Assembly: GCA_022426185.1 (NCBI GenBank)
Contig: JAKMEB010000054.1
Location: 1-43,256 of the forward strand
Length of the DNA stretch: 43,256 nt
Source: Schleiferiaceae bacterium
GTDB lineage: Bacteria > Bacteroidota > Bacteroidia > Flavobacteriales > Schleiferiaceae
Direction: 5' to 3'
Below the pieces are notes generated by a model. It was not told where the DNA came from. It saw nothing but the letters and a program-made list of their open reading frames with translations, and made no database searches. A program made the position numbers and the translations under genes. This document shows, one piece after another, positions 35,202-42,773 of this stretch (positions within the stretch are counted from its first letter, which is position 1; every line of letters starts with the position of its first letter).

Positions 35202-36515
35202 TTACAGTACTTCGCCGATCAAATCGTAATCGTGCGCTTCGACCACTTTAACGGTGCAGTAATCGCCGATTTTTAAATAAATATCTTCGGCAGGAATAAG
35301 CACTTCATTATCCACGTCTGGACTATCAAATTCCGTACGTCCCACAAAATGCGCCCCTTCTTTACGATCAATCAATACCCGGTATTCCTTACCTACTTTG
35401 AGCTCATTTAATTCCCGGCTGATATCCATTTGAATGGCCATAATTTCATCGACGCGCTGCTGCTTCACTTCTGCAGGAACATCATCCTCAAGATTGAATG
35501 CATGCGTATTTTCTTCGTGGCTGTAGGCAAAAACACCAAGTCGATCAAATCGCTGCTCGCGTACCCAATCCAATACCACCTGATGATCCGCTTCGGTTTC
35601 ACCCGGATATCCGGCAATTAATGTTGTGCGTATTGTAATTCCAGGTACTTTTTCGCGCATCATTGCCAATAAGGCATCCGTCTTGGCTTTCGTAGTTCCC
35701 CGACGCATACTCTTTAATACTGGATCCGCAATGTGCTGAAGTGGTATATCAATATAATTACACACCTTGGGCTCCTCGCGAATGATGTCCAATACATCCT
35801 GTGGGAAACCCGATGGAAAGAGGTAATGCAAACGAATCCATTCGATTCCCTCAACCTTAACCAATTCCTTCAATAATGCGCCTAATCTGCGTTCTTTATA
35901 AAGATCCAACCCATAATAGGTCAAATCCTGGGCTATGAGAATCAATTCTTTAACCCCTTTAGCTGCCAACTTCTCTGCTTCCGTTACCAGATCTTCAATA
36001 GGTGTTGATTTATGTCCTCCACGCATTAATGGAATAGCACAAAAACTACAAGGACGGTCGCAACCCTCTGCAATCTTTAGATAAGCAAAGTGTTTTGGCG
36101 TAGTAGTCATCCGTTCACCTACCAATTCGTGTTTGTAATCTGCACCCAAAGTCTTCAGTAAAAGGGGCATATCTCGGGTGCCAAAATAGGCATCAATATC
36201 CGTGATTTCAGCTTCAAGCTCAGGCTTATAGCGCTCTGACAAGCAACCGGTTACATACACATGATCCACGTCTCCACGCTGCTTTTTATCTGCATAATGA
36301 AGAATGGTATCAATACTCTCTTGCTTTGCATTATCTATGAATCCACAGGTATTGATCACCACAATATTCCCCTCCTCTTCTTCCGGTGCTTCATGCGTCA
36401 CCTCTTTACCATTGGCTTTGAGCTGCCCCATTAAAACTTCGGAATCGTAGATGTTCTTTGAACACCCGAGCGTCACAACATTAATGCTGTTCTTTTTACT
36501 GCTACGTGTACGCAT
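35202..36515 (-). CDS. rimO: Ribosomal protein S12 methylthiotransferase RimO
   Basis: RimO is a radical SAM enzyme that adds a methylthio group to a conserved Asp of ribosomal protein S12. The 437-residue product has the UPF0004 cysteines Cys18, Cys57 and Cys91 for the auxiliary cluster, the radical SAM CxxxCxxC at 152, 156 and 159 (GCDRPCSFCAIP), and a C-terminal TRAM domain. VTLGCSKNIYDSEVLMGQL and RGGHKSTPIEDL are RimO-type rather than MiaB-type sequences. It starts seven bases after the ftsY stop and is the end of the rpmB-rpmG-DUF4295-ftsY-rimO cluster. Confidence 0.95.
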   Translation of the reverse strand: MRTRSSKKNSINVVTLGCSKNIYDSEVLMGQLKANGKEVTHEAPEEEEGNIVVINTCGFIDNAKQESIDTILHYADKKQRGDVDHVYVTGCLSERYKPELEAEITDIDAYFGTRDMPLLLKTLGADYKHELVGERMTTTPKHFAYLKIAEGCDRPCSFCAIPLMRGGHKSTPIEDLVTEAEKLAAKGVKELILIAQDLTYYGLDLYKERRLGALLKELVKVEGIEWIRLHYLFPSGFPQDVLDIIREEPKVCNYIDIPLQHIADPVLKSMRRGTTKAKTDALLAMMREKVPGITIRTTLIAGYPGETEADHQVVLDWVREQRFDRLGVFAYSHEENTHAFNLEDDVPAEVKQQRVDEIMAIQMDISRELNELKVGKEYRVLIDRKEGAHFVGRTEFDSPDVDNEVLIPAEDIYLKIGDYCTVKVVEAHDYDLIGEVL

Positions 36516-36521
36516 ACTGGA

Positions 36522-37475
36522 TTATTTGTTGAATAAACTTGAAGCAAATGCCTCTGGGTTGAACAGTTGGAGATCATCTATGCCTTCGCCGACGCCAATA
36601 AATTTTACGGGGACATTCAACTGGTCGGAGATACCTATGACAACGCCTCCTTTTGCGGTCCCGTCCAATTTTGTTACGGCCAGCGAAGTGATTTGCGTAG
36701 CCTCAGAAAATGCCTTTGCCTGAAGCAGTGCATTCTGTCCGGTTGAACCGTCTAAAACAAGTAACACCTCGTGAGGTGCATCAGGAATTACCTTTTCCAT
36801 TACACGACGCACCTTGCTCAGCTCCGTCATCAAGTTTTTCTTGTTGTGCAATCTACCAGCGGTATCAATAATACAAAGGTCGGCTCCCTTAGAAACTGCA
36901 TGCTGAAGTGTATCGTAAGCCACCGATGCAGGGTCTGATCCCATCTCCTGTTTAATCACAGGTACTCCTGTGCGTTCACCCCAAACACCTAGTTGCTCAA
37001 TAGCAGCGGCACGAAAGGTATCCGCAGCACCCAATACAACATTATATCCTTTGTTTTTGAATTGGTGGGCAAGCTTACCTATGGTTGTAGTTTTCCCTAC
37101 ACCATTCACTCCGACAACCATAAGAACGTATGGCCCCTGCGTTTTAGGAAGCTCAAAGTCTTCCCAAGAACCGCGTTCGTGCTGCATGAGCCCCGAGATG
37201 ATCTCGTAAAGCATCTGCATAAGCTCGTCTTGATTCATGACTTTATCGCGCGCTACGCGCTCCTCTAAAGCCTCGATAATCTTCACCGTTGTATCTAGAC
37301 CTACATCAGAAGTAATCAACGCTTCTTCAATATCGTCTAAAACCTCATCATCAACAGAACTTTTACCAGCAACGGCGCGTGTAATCTTTTCGAATACACT
37401 ACTGCGCGTTTTCTCGAGGCCTTGATCTAAGGTCTCTTTCTTGTCTTTGGTGAAGAATTTTGAAAAGAAGCTCAT
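36522..37475 (-). CDS. ftsY: Signal recognition particle receptor FtsY
   Basis: FtsY is the membrane-associated GTPase that receives SRP-bound ribosomes for co-translational insertion at SecYEG. The 317-residue protein has the N-domain, then the G-domain with P-loop GVNGVGKTT (residues 122-130), DTFRAAAIEQL, DTAGRLHNK, TKLDGTAKGG and the C-terminal FIGVGEGIDDLQLFNPEAF. The acidic A-domain of E. coli FtsY is missing, as is normal in many bacteria. It is preceded by a terminator hairpin after DUF4295, so reduced read-through may set its expression below that of the ribosomal genes. Confidence 0.97.
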   Translation of the reverse strand: MSFFSKFFTKDKKETLDQGLEKTRSSVFEKITRAVAGKSSVDDEVLDDIEEALITSDVGLDTTVKIIEALEERVARDKVMNQDELMQMLYEIISGLMQHERGSWEDFELPKTQGPYVLMVVGVNGVGKTTTIGKLAHQFKNKGYNVVLGAADTFRAAAIEQLGVWGERTGVPVIKQEMGSDPASVAYDTLQHAVSKGADLCIIDTAGRLHNKKNLMTELSKVRRVMEKVIPDAPHEVLLVLDGSTGQNALLQAKAFSEATQITSLAVTKLDGTAKGGVVIGISDQLNVPVKFIGVGEGIDDLQLFNPEAFASSLFNK

Positions 37476-37496
37476 ACGACTGCAATAATTAGATAT

Positions 37497-37521
37497 AAAA
37501 AAACCACTCCGGGGAGTGGTT
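37497..37521 (-). terminator. Terminator or attenuator between DUF4295 and ftsY
   Basis: On the minus strand AACCACTCC / GGAGTGGTT forms a tight hairpin followed by seven T residues. It sits 25 bases after the DUF4295 stop and 22 bases before the ftsY start. Confidence 0.88.
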
Positions 37522-37546
37522 CAAATATCGTGATTAAAGACGGATC

Positions 37547-37693
37547 TTACTTAAAGAAGTCTTTAGCTGTATCTTTAGGTACTACACGCGATTCAAAAGA
37601 GTACGACCCTTTTGCGTTTTTTACCATGTTGATCACTTTCGTGAATTGCTTAGCGTCAGCGGACTTAAGCGTTGCTACTACTTTCTTTGCCAT
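37547..37693 (-). CDS. DUF4295 small protein
   Basis: A 48-residue frame on the minus strand (MAKKVVATLKSADAKQF to the end VPKDTAKDFFK) matches the Bacteroidota-specific DUF4295 family. It is basic and lies immediately after rpmG, separated by one base. The family is known only from this ribosomal cluster; its function is unknown, and a ribosome-associated role is a reasonable guess. Confidence 0.88.
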   Translation of the reverse strand: MAKKVVATLKSADAKQFTKVINMVKNAKGSYSFESRVVPKDTAKDFFK

Positions 37694-37694
37694 C

Positions 37695-37877
37695 TTACTT
37701 AATCTCTTTATGAACAGTCATGCGCTTCAATACAGGGTTGAATTTTTTCAACTCCATACGATCTGGCGTATTCTTTTTGTTCTTTGTTGTAATGTAACGA
37801 GAAGTACCTGGCATACCTGACTCTTTATGCTCAGTACACTCTAGGATTACTTGAACGCGGTTACCTTTCTTAGCCAT
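37695..37877 (-). CDS. rpmG: 50S ribosomal protein L33
   Basis: The 60-residue protein has the L33 core [35 protein letters not shown] and a basic C-terminus. Only one Cys is present, so it is the zinc-free (C-minus) form. It lies eight bases after rpmB. Confidence 0.96.
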   Translation of the reverse strand: MAKKGNRVQVILECTEHKESGMPGTSRYITTKNKKNTPDRMELKKFNPVLKRMTVHKEIK

Positions 37878-37885
37878 GTCCTAAA

Positions 37886-38125
37886 TTATTTTACTACGTA
37901 TCCGTTAGCTGCTGCATCTTTCAATACGGCAGAGATACCTTTTTTATTGATAGTCTTCAATGTTGAAGCTGCAACCTTCAAAGTAACCCAACGGTCCTCT
38001 TCTGGGATGTAAAACTTCTTAGTGAGTAAGTTCGCATTGAACTTTCTCTTGTTCTTTTTATTCGAAAAGGAAACATTGTTTCCCGTCATTGCCTTCTTAC
38101 CGGTCAAATCACAAACACGTGACAT
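37886..38125 (-). CDS. rpmB: 50S ribosomal protein L28
   Basis: The 79-residue protein starts SRVCDLTGKKAMTGNNVSFSNKKNKRKF, the classical L28 sequence, and continues with VTLKVAASTLKTINKKG. It is the first gene of the L28/L33 cluster, with its own strong promoter between it and cinA. Confidence 0.97.
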   Translation of the reverse strand: MSRVCDLTGKKAMTGNNVSFSNKKNKRKFNANLLTKKFYIPEEDRWVTLKVAASTLKTINKKGISAVLKDAAANGYVVK

Positions 38126-38163
38126 AAGCTTTTTTGTTTTCTGGGTTGTACCAAAATGGTTTG

Positions 38164-38194
38164 CAAAATTAAGTCAATTAATATAATTGACCAA
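38164..38194 (-). promoter_or_regulatory. Promoter of rpmB: -33 TTG and -7 TAATTTTG
   Basis: On the minus strand TTG (38194-38192) and TAATTTTG (38171-38164) are 20 bases apart, the best complete Bacteroidota promoter in the window. The -7 box is 38 bases before the rpmB ATG. Confidence 0.8.
38173..38191. repeat. 19-base palindrome filling the rpmB promoter spacer
   Basis: GTCAATTA-ATA-TAATTGAC is a perfect 8-base inverted repeat that occupies almost exactly the gap between the -33 and -7 elements, an ideal place for a repressor or activator dimer. Confidence 0.7.
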
Positions 38195-38200
38195 CATTAC

Positions 38201-39442
38201 TTACCCATAATCTTCAACTTCTTTGAGTAATAAATTTAACGCGGCAAATATAGTCTTTTGAATGTTACGTTCCCGCACCTTTCCAAAGACGAATTTCTCA
38301 GTAATGGTACGTGTTGGACCAGCTATAGCAATCCAGCTGGTACCCACAGGTTTATCCGGCGTTCCGCCACCCGGACCGGCAATGCCACTGACCGCAACGG
38401 CAAAATCCACCTTTAATTTCTCACGTGCGCCCTCTGACATCTGCTGAACCACGGCTTCACTAACGGCACCTTTTTCCACGATTGTCTTGTGATCCACACC
38501 TAATAGCGTCTCTTTAATACTGTAGGAATAAGCAACAATACTCCCCTGAAAATACGCAGAGGATCCTGCTACACTAACTAATGCAGCTCCAATTCCGCCC
38601 CCAGTGCAACTTTCTGCAGTTCCAACCGTAAGCCCTTTTTGCGTGAGTATTTCACCCAAGTATTTTTCAATAGCACTGTTTGAACCGTCCATCAATGGAT
38701 CCCCAACTGCCTCTTTGAGCACGCGCGCTGCTGCTTCAAGATCTGCATTTAGATCGTCCGCACGTTTACCGCGTGCCGTAAGGCGCAATCGGACCAAGCC
38801 GGGCTTTGGGAGGTAGGCCAATTTTATATTCTCCGGAAATTCACTTTCATACGGTTCGATCTGATCCGCTAAAACACTTTCAGGAATACCCACTACAAAC
38901 AACGTTTTGTGCTTGATTTGGTAGTCGATTTCATCCTGCAAGAGCGGTAGAAGTTCATCTTTAATAATCCCTTTCATCTCATACGGCACACCCGGCAAAC
39001 TGACAATGCGTCTTCCTTCGTGGCGAAATAGCATGCCCGGTGCGGTCCCTTTGTGATTGAAAAGGACCTCACAATTTTCTGGGACCTCAGCTTGAAATTT
39101 ATTTCGCTCGACCGGTTTACGGCCAAAGCCTTCGAATAATTTCACAATGTGCTCCCAAACATCTTCCCGAAAAACCATTTGAGCGCCGAAGTAGCGGGCT
39201 AGGGTTTGCTTGGTGAGATCGTCTTTAGTGGGACCCAAACCGCCAGTCATGATGACCAGCTCAGTCGTAGGTAACAATCCCTCTAAAGCGTCTATTATGG
39301 CCTCAGCGGTATCTGTAATGCTGTTGATGCGAGAAATCTCGATACCCTCCAGGTTGAAGGTTTGTCCAATCCACGCACTGTTGGTATCGACGATTTGTCC
39401 AATTAAAATTTCATCGCCTATCGTAATGATCTCTGCTTTCAC
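38201..39442 (-). CDS. cinA: CinA: competence/damage-inducible protein A, nicotinamide-nucleotide amidohydrolase
   Basis: The 413-residue protein has the N-terminal MoCF-biosynthesis-like (COG1058) domain (AEIITIGDEILIGQIVDTN) and the C-terminal PncC/CinA amidase domain (TVGTAESCTGGGIGAALVS), which hydrolyses nicotinamide mononucleotide to nicotinate mononucleotide in NAD recycling. I place the start at GTG 39442, giving VKAEIITIGDE as in relatives. A TTG at 39466 overlaps the minus-strand -7 box, so it cannot easily be translated from that promoter. Confidence 0.93.
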   Translation of the reverse strand: MKAEIITIGDEILIGQIVDTNSAWIGQTFNLEGIEISRINSITDTAEAIIDALEGLLPTTELVIMTGGLGPTKDDLTKQTLARYFGAQMVFREDVWEHIVKLFEGFGRKPVERNKFQAEVPENCEVLFNHKGTAPGMLFRHEGRRIVSLPGVPYEMKGIIKDELLPLLQDEIDYQIKHKTLFVVGIPESVLADQIEPYESEFPENIKLAYLPKPGLVRLRLTARGKRADDLNADLEAAARVLKEAVGDPLMDGSNSAIEKYLGEILTQKGLTVGTAESCTGGGIGAALVSVAGSSAYFQGSIVAYSYSIKETLLGVDHKTIVEKGAVSEAVVQQMSEGAREKLKVDFAVAVSGIAGPGGGTPDKPVGTSWIAIAGPTRTITEKFVFGKVRERNIQKTIFAALNLLLKEVEDYG

Positions 39443-39448
39443 TTCCTT

Positions 39449-39456
39449 TACTTTTG
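39449..39456 (+). promoter_or_regulatory. -7 element TACTTTTG for the nucleoside phosphorylase
   Basis: An exact TAnnTTTG match ends 21 bases before ATG 39478. It lies inside the leader of cinA. Confidence 0.6.
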
Positions 39457-39463
39457 GTGAGAC

Positions 39464-39471
39464 CAAAGATA
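39464..39471 (-). promoter_or_regulatory. -7 element TATCTTTG for cinA
   Basis: An exact TAnnTTTG match on the minus strand ends 21 bases before GTG 39442. Together with the plus-strand box it makes TTTGGT-GAG-ACCAAA, a perfect 6-base inverted repeat. Confidence 0.6.
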
Positions 39472-39477
39472 CTATTC

Positions 39478-40323
39478 ATGTTACCGCACGCTCCCTCTGA
39501 ACTCATTCTTAATCCCGACGGCAGTGTTTATCACTTAGGGCTCAAAGGTGAGGATATCCCTAACTTAATTTTTACAGTAGGCGATCCCGACCGGGTAAGC
39601 GGCGTAACACAGCACTTTGACTCTATTGCATGGACTAAACAACGAAGAGAATTCACTATTGTTCGTGGCACACTACAAGGCAAAGAGGTACTGGTCTTAT
39701 CGACAGGCATGGGTACTGATAATATTGATATTGTCTTGAATGAATTGGATGCAGCAGTGAACATTGATCCTACTACACGATTGAACCGGACCGATCTCCG
39801 CAAACTCACTATCATCCGGATAGGAACGAGCGGTGCCATTGACCCAAACATCCCGCTCGGCACACACCTTTTGAGTGCGGGCGCGCTTGCCTTTGACGGA
39901 CTGCTTCCCTTCTACAAACATCCTTTCAAAACGGTTACAGTACCTGGCGCGCCCTTCGACCCCTTTTACATTCCTGCGCCACACAACACAAACAATGCGG
40001 AGTCTATTCCGGAATTAATGTTAGGCATTACCGCCACGTTGCCCGGATTTTATGCGCCACAAGGACGCACCATTCGCACTTCTTCCGTTTTTAAAGAGGC
40101 TATGGACGCGCTGCATCAACAATCTTACGACGGTCATGCGTTGACCAATTTTGAAATGGAAACCGCGGGCATCTATGCACTGGCAACGCTTTTAGGCCAT
40201 GAGGCGTATAGTTTCTCTGCATTGCTCGCGAATCGCGCTGCTGGAACGTTTCATAACGAGCCGGGAAAGGCGGTGGAGTCGCTTATTCGCAAAGTACTGG
40301 CCTGGGCGGTGGAGCGGGCATAA
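39478..40323 (+). CDS. Nucleoside phosphorylase (uridine phosphorylase-like)
   Basis: The 281-residue enzyme belongs to the PNP/UDP phosphorylase family (PNP_UDP_1), which splits nucleosides with phosphate. Visible signatures are FTVGDPDRVSGVTQHFD, LVLSTGMGTDNIDIVLNEL, IIRIGTSGAIDP and the nucleoside-binding FEMETAGIYALATLLGH. The FEMET block and IGTSGAI place it nearer to uridine phosphorylase than to purine nucleoside phosphorylase, though substrate should stay open. I start at ATG 39478 rather than a TTG upstream. It diverges from cinA and ends at a perfect bidirectional terminator. Confidence 0.91.
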   Translation: MLPHAPSELILNPDGSVYHLGLKGEDIPNLIFTVGDPDRVSGVTQHFDSIAWTKQRREFTIVRGTLQGKEVLVLSTGMGTDNIDIVLNELDAAVNIDPTTRLNRTDLRKLTIIRIGTSGAIDPNIPLGTHLLSAGALAFDGLLPFYKHPFKTVTVPGAPFDPFYIPAPHNTNNAESIPELMLGITATLPGFYAPQGRTIRTSSVFKEAMDALHQQSYDGHALTNFEMETAGIYALATLLGHEAYSFSALLANRAAGTFHNEPGKAVESLIRKVLAWAVERA

Positions 40324-40325
40324 AA

Positions 40326-40351
40326 AAAACGCCCGCAATTGCGGGCGTTTT
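40326..40351. terminator. Bidirectional terminator between the phosphorylase and rny
   Basis: AAAACGCCCGCAA / TTGCGGGCGTTTT is a perfect palindrome with A and T tracts serving both convergent genes. Confidence 0.93.
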
Positions 40352-40373
40352 GAGTACTCTATAAAGTGTGCTC

Positions 40374-41909
40374 TTACTTCGCTACGTTCACAGAGCGTAG
40401 TTCACGAATAACAGTCACCTTAACCTGACCTGGGTAAGTCATTTCTGTTTGGATCTTTTGAGAGATGTCATAAGAGATTTGAGAGGCCATAGCATCTGAT
40501 ACTTTTTCGCTCTCTACCATTACGCGCAATTCCCTTCCTGCCTGAATAGCATAAGCTTTCGTTACACCGTCAAAGTCGTAGGCGACATTCTCAAGGTCTT
40601 TAAGACGTTGAATGTAGCTGTCTGCGACCATACGTCGTGCACCAGGACGTGCACCCGAAATAGCATCACATACCTGAACAATAGGCGAAATCAACGAAGT
40701 CATTTCGATCTCGTCGTGGTGAGCGCCAATGGCATTACATACCTCAGGCTTCTCCCCATATTTTTCTGCCCACTGCATTCCTAGAATGGCATGCGGTAAA
40801 TCGGTTTCTTCATGCGGCACCTTACCTATATCGTGGAGAAGACCTGCACGTTTGGCAATCTTAGGATTCAATCCTAATTCTGAAGCCATTATGGCACATA
40901 GATTGGCTACCTCACGGCTGTGTTGCAATAAGTTCTGCCCGTATGATGAGCGGTACTTCATACGACCCACTGTTTTTATGAGTTCCGGATGCAAACCATG
41001 AATACCTAGATCAATAGCGGTACGCTTACCTATCTGAACAATCTCTTCTTCGATCTGCTTCGTCGTTTTTGCTACGACTTCCTCGACACGAGCAGGATGA
41101 ATACGTCCATCACTAACTAGTTTGTGCATTGATAAACGTGCAATCTCACGACGGACCGGGTCAAAACAGCTCAACAAAATAGCTTCCGGCGTATCATCAA
41201 CGATAATTTCCACACCTGTAGCCGCTTCAATGGCTCTAATGTTCCGCCCTTCACGACCGATGATTTTACCTTTAATATCGTCGTTCTCTATATTGAAAAC
41301 GGAAACGGCATTTTCAATAGCATTCTCAGTCGCTACGCGCTGAATGCTCTGAATGACCACTTTTTTCGCTTCCTGATTCGCCGTAAGCTTCGCCTCTTCG
41401 ATCGTATTCTGAACGATGGCTTGTGCATCCAACTTTGCCTTATCCTTCAAGGCTTGTACCATCTGTTGCTTCGCTTCCTCCTCTGTCATGCCTGAGAGGG
41501 TTTCCAATTCAGCAATCTGTTTATCACGAAGTTTCTCTACCTCACGCGATCTCGCTTCTAGCGATTCGCGCTTTTTTGCTAAGGTCTCCTTGTCACGATC
41601 TAAATGACGCTGATCTTTCTTATACTCTTCAATACTTTTCTTTAGACGTTCGTCTTTCTCACGAAAAGAATTTTGACGTTCAGCCAATTTTTGATCGCGC
41701 TTTTGAACGGCGCGTTCGTGCTCTTCTTTTAGGTTCAAAAAGCGTTCTTTCGCCTCTAGAGCCCTATCCTTTTTTACCTGCTCTGCCTCTTTTTTAGCCT
41801 CAGTTATCATGAGGGCACTGCGTTTTTTCAGTGCGTTTTGCCAGAGTACATAGCCTCCGGTTAAACCGATCACAAGACCTACAACAGCAGCAATTATTGT
41901 CATTACCAT
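40374..41909 (-). CDS. rny: Ribonuclease Y
   Basis: RNase Y is a membrane-anchored endoribonuclease starting mRNA decay. The 511-residue protein has one N-terminal membrane helix (about 3-24, [19 protein letters not shown]), a long charged coiled coil (about 30-180, rich in Lys, Glu and Arg), a KH RNA-binding domain ([21 protein letters not shown]), and an HD phosphohydrolase domain with LLHDIGK near residue 358. ATG at 41909 and at 41903 are both possible. It is preceded on the same strand by a candidate 6S RNA and zapA, and faces a bidirectional terminator. Confidence 0.96.
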   Translation of the reverse strand: MVMTIIAAVVGLVIGLTGGYVLWQNALKKRSALMITEAKKEAEQVKKDRALEAKERFLNLKEEHERAVQKRDQKLAERQNSFREKDERLKKSIEEYKKDQRHLDRDKETLAKKRESLEARSREVEKLRDKQIAELETLSGMTEEEAKQQMVQALKDKAKLDAQAIVQNTIEEAKLTANQEAKKVVIQSIQRVATENAIENAVSVFNIENDDIKGKIIGREGRNIRAIEAATGVEIIVDDTPEAILLSCFDPVRREIARLSMHKLVSDGRIHPARVEEVVAKTTKQIEEEIVQIGKRTAIDLGIHGLHPELIKTVGRMKYRSSYGQNLLQHSREVANLCAIMASELGLNPKIAKRAGLLHDIGKVPHEETDLPHAILGMQWAEKYGEKPEVCNAIGAHHDEIEMTSLISPIVQVCDAISGARPGARRMVADSYIQRLKDLENVAYDFDGVTKAYAIQAGRELRVMVESEKVSDAMASQISYDISQKIQTEMTYPGQVKVTVIRELRSVNVAK

Positions 41910-41934
41910 ACCACTTTGGGTTTATTGTTTTTAA

Positions 41935-42100
41935 AAAATCCCGCACCTGCTATGCATGTTGTCTAAACTCCTAAATATCAGGATCTGCACTTGCCGTGAC
42001 GCCTTGACCTTCCACTGGAGTGAACTCCCTCAAAAGAGGTGTGGCCTGCTCGTAACGTCGCGAGCGAAGTTCATAGCAACGTGCTCGTTGAGTTTAGCAC
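41935..42100 (-). ncRNA. ssrS: Candidate 6S RNA (ssrS)
   Basis: The 217-base gap between zapA and rny has no coding frame but a long rod-like fold on the minus strand. A closing stem CTAAACTC (42097-42090) pairs with GAGTTTAG (41970-41963). Inside, GACG pairs with CGTC (42059-42056 with 42001-41998), GGCCAC (42046-42041) pairs with GTGG and GGTC pieces (42015-42006), and CCTC-TTTT-GAGG caps one arm. Between the outer stem and the inner stems both sides leave unpaired runs, giving the open central bubble that 6S RNA uses to mimic promoter DNA and hold RNA polymerase. A run of six T residues ends it at 41938. The position after zapA matches the zapA-ssrS linkage known in Proteobacteria. A TATTTTTTG element (42108-42100) sits at the predicted 5' end. 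The ends are approximate. Confidence 0.6.
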
Positions 42101-42126
42101 AAAAAATAGCAAGTACGGGAAAGTGT

Positions 42127-42426
42127 TTATCCGTTTTGTAGGGCTGCATCTAATACAGCTTCCACATCAGCCAGCGCTTTGCCGGCTTGGGACTGAACGT
42201 CTTGAGATTGTTTTAGCGCGATTTCCGCTTTGGAAGCAAGCTGCAGCGCACACATACTAAGTACGTCCTGCTTGTCTTGCACAGCATAACGGCTTTCAAA
42301 CCGCGCTACTGCATCATTTATGGTTTTCACCGCCGCTCTGATCTGCTCTTCCTCTTCCCGTTTAATGGTCAGCGGATAAGTTCTATTCGCAATGGTGACT
42401 TTTATTTTTAACGTGTTCTCACTCAC
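42127..42426 (-). CDS. zapA: Cell division protein ZapA
   Basis: ZapA binds and bundles FtsZ filaments at mid-cell. The product is 99 residues from GTG 42426 (VSENTLKIKVTIANRTYPLTI start), followed by a coiled coil with EEEEQIRAAVKTINDAVARFE and a conserved Ala/Gln-rich tail. The GTG start leaves five bases after the stop of the upstream coiled-coil gene; a TTG further upstream would overlap that gene by 25 bases. It is followed by the candidate 6S RNA. Confidence 0.9.
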   Translation of the reverse strand: MSENTLKIKVTIANRTYPLTIKREEEEQIRAAVKTINDAVARFESRYAVQDKQDVLSMCALQLASKAEIALKQSQDVQSQAGKALADVEAVLDAALQNG

Positions 42427-42431
42427 TGAGG

Positions 42432-42728
42432 TTACGCACTTAACAATTTCAAACAACGGTCAATCTCCCGTACCAACTCCGCAATCTTCTCTTCGCTGTA
42501 GGTGTCTTTTGCGGGCGAACCACTTTGGACAGTTAATGCGAGATTACGTTGTTGCAACTGATCTTGAAAATCTGCATGTTCCGCTTGCAAGGCCGCGAGG
42601 GTTTCTTGCAAATGGTCAATTTGTTCTTCCAACTCCTGCACTTTCGACTGTAACTCCGCATTGCGATTGGCCACTTGAGAGGCCTTATCTACCACACGCT
42701 GAAGCACTTCAGAAATTTCAGTAGTCAT
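42432..42728 (-). CDS. Small coiled-coil protein upstream of zapA
   Basis: The 98-residue protein is mostly one coiled coil (about residues 15-65, EISEVLQRVVDKASQVANRNAEL and onward), followed by a flexible Ser/Gly/Pro stretch and a C-terminal helix IAELVREIDRCLKLL. It is a conserved neighbour of zapA in Bacteroidota and may be a partner in division, comparable in size to ZapB, but I do not recognise a named family. It is cotranscribed with zapA, and an exact -7 box lies 16 bases upstream of its ATG. Confidence 0.82.
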   Translation of the reverse strand: MTTEISEVLQRVVDKASQVANRNAELQSKVQELEEQIDHLQETLAALQAEHADFQDQLQQRNLALTVQSGSPAKDTYSEEKIAELVREIDRCLKLLSA

Positions 42729-42744
42729 TTAAATCAGTTTCCAT

Positions 42745-42752
42745 CAAATATA
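42745..42752 (-). promoter_or_regulatory. -7 element TATATTTG for the coiled-coil/zapA operon
   Basis: The minus strand reads TATATTTG, an exact consensus match, 16 bases before the ATG at 42728. No good -33 TTG is present. Confidence 0.6.
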
Positions 42753-42761
42753 CCATAATTG

Positions 42762-42769
42762 TAGCTTTG
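42762..42769 (+). promoter_or_regulatory. -7 element TAGCTTTG for the M23 peptidase gene
   Basis: This exact TAnnTTTG match ends four bases before ATG 42774, so transcription would start at or next to the start codon. Confidence 0.52.
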
Positions 42770-42773
42770 TAGA

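Noticed and set aside
39454-39478. TTG start extending the phosphorylase by eight codons
   Set aside because: The TTG lies within the -7 box itself, so the transcript would begin after it. ATG 39478 gives a normal N-terminus.
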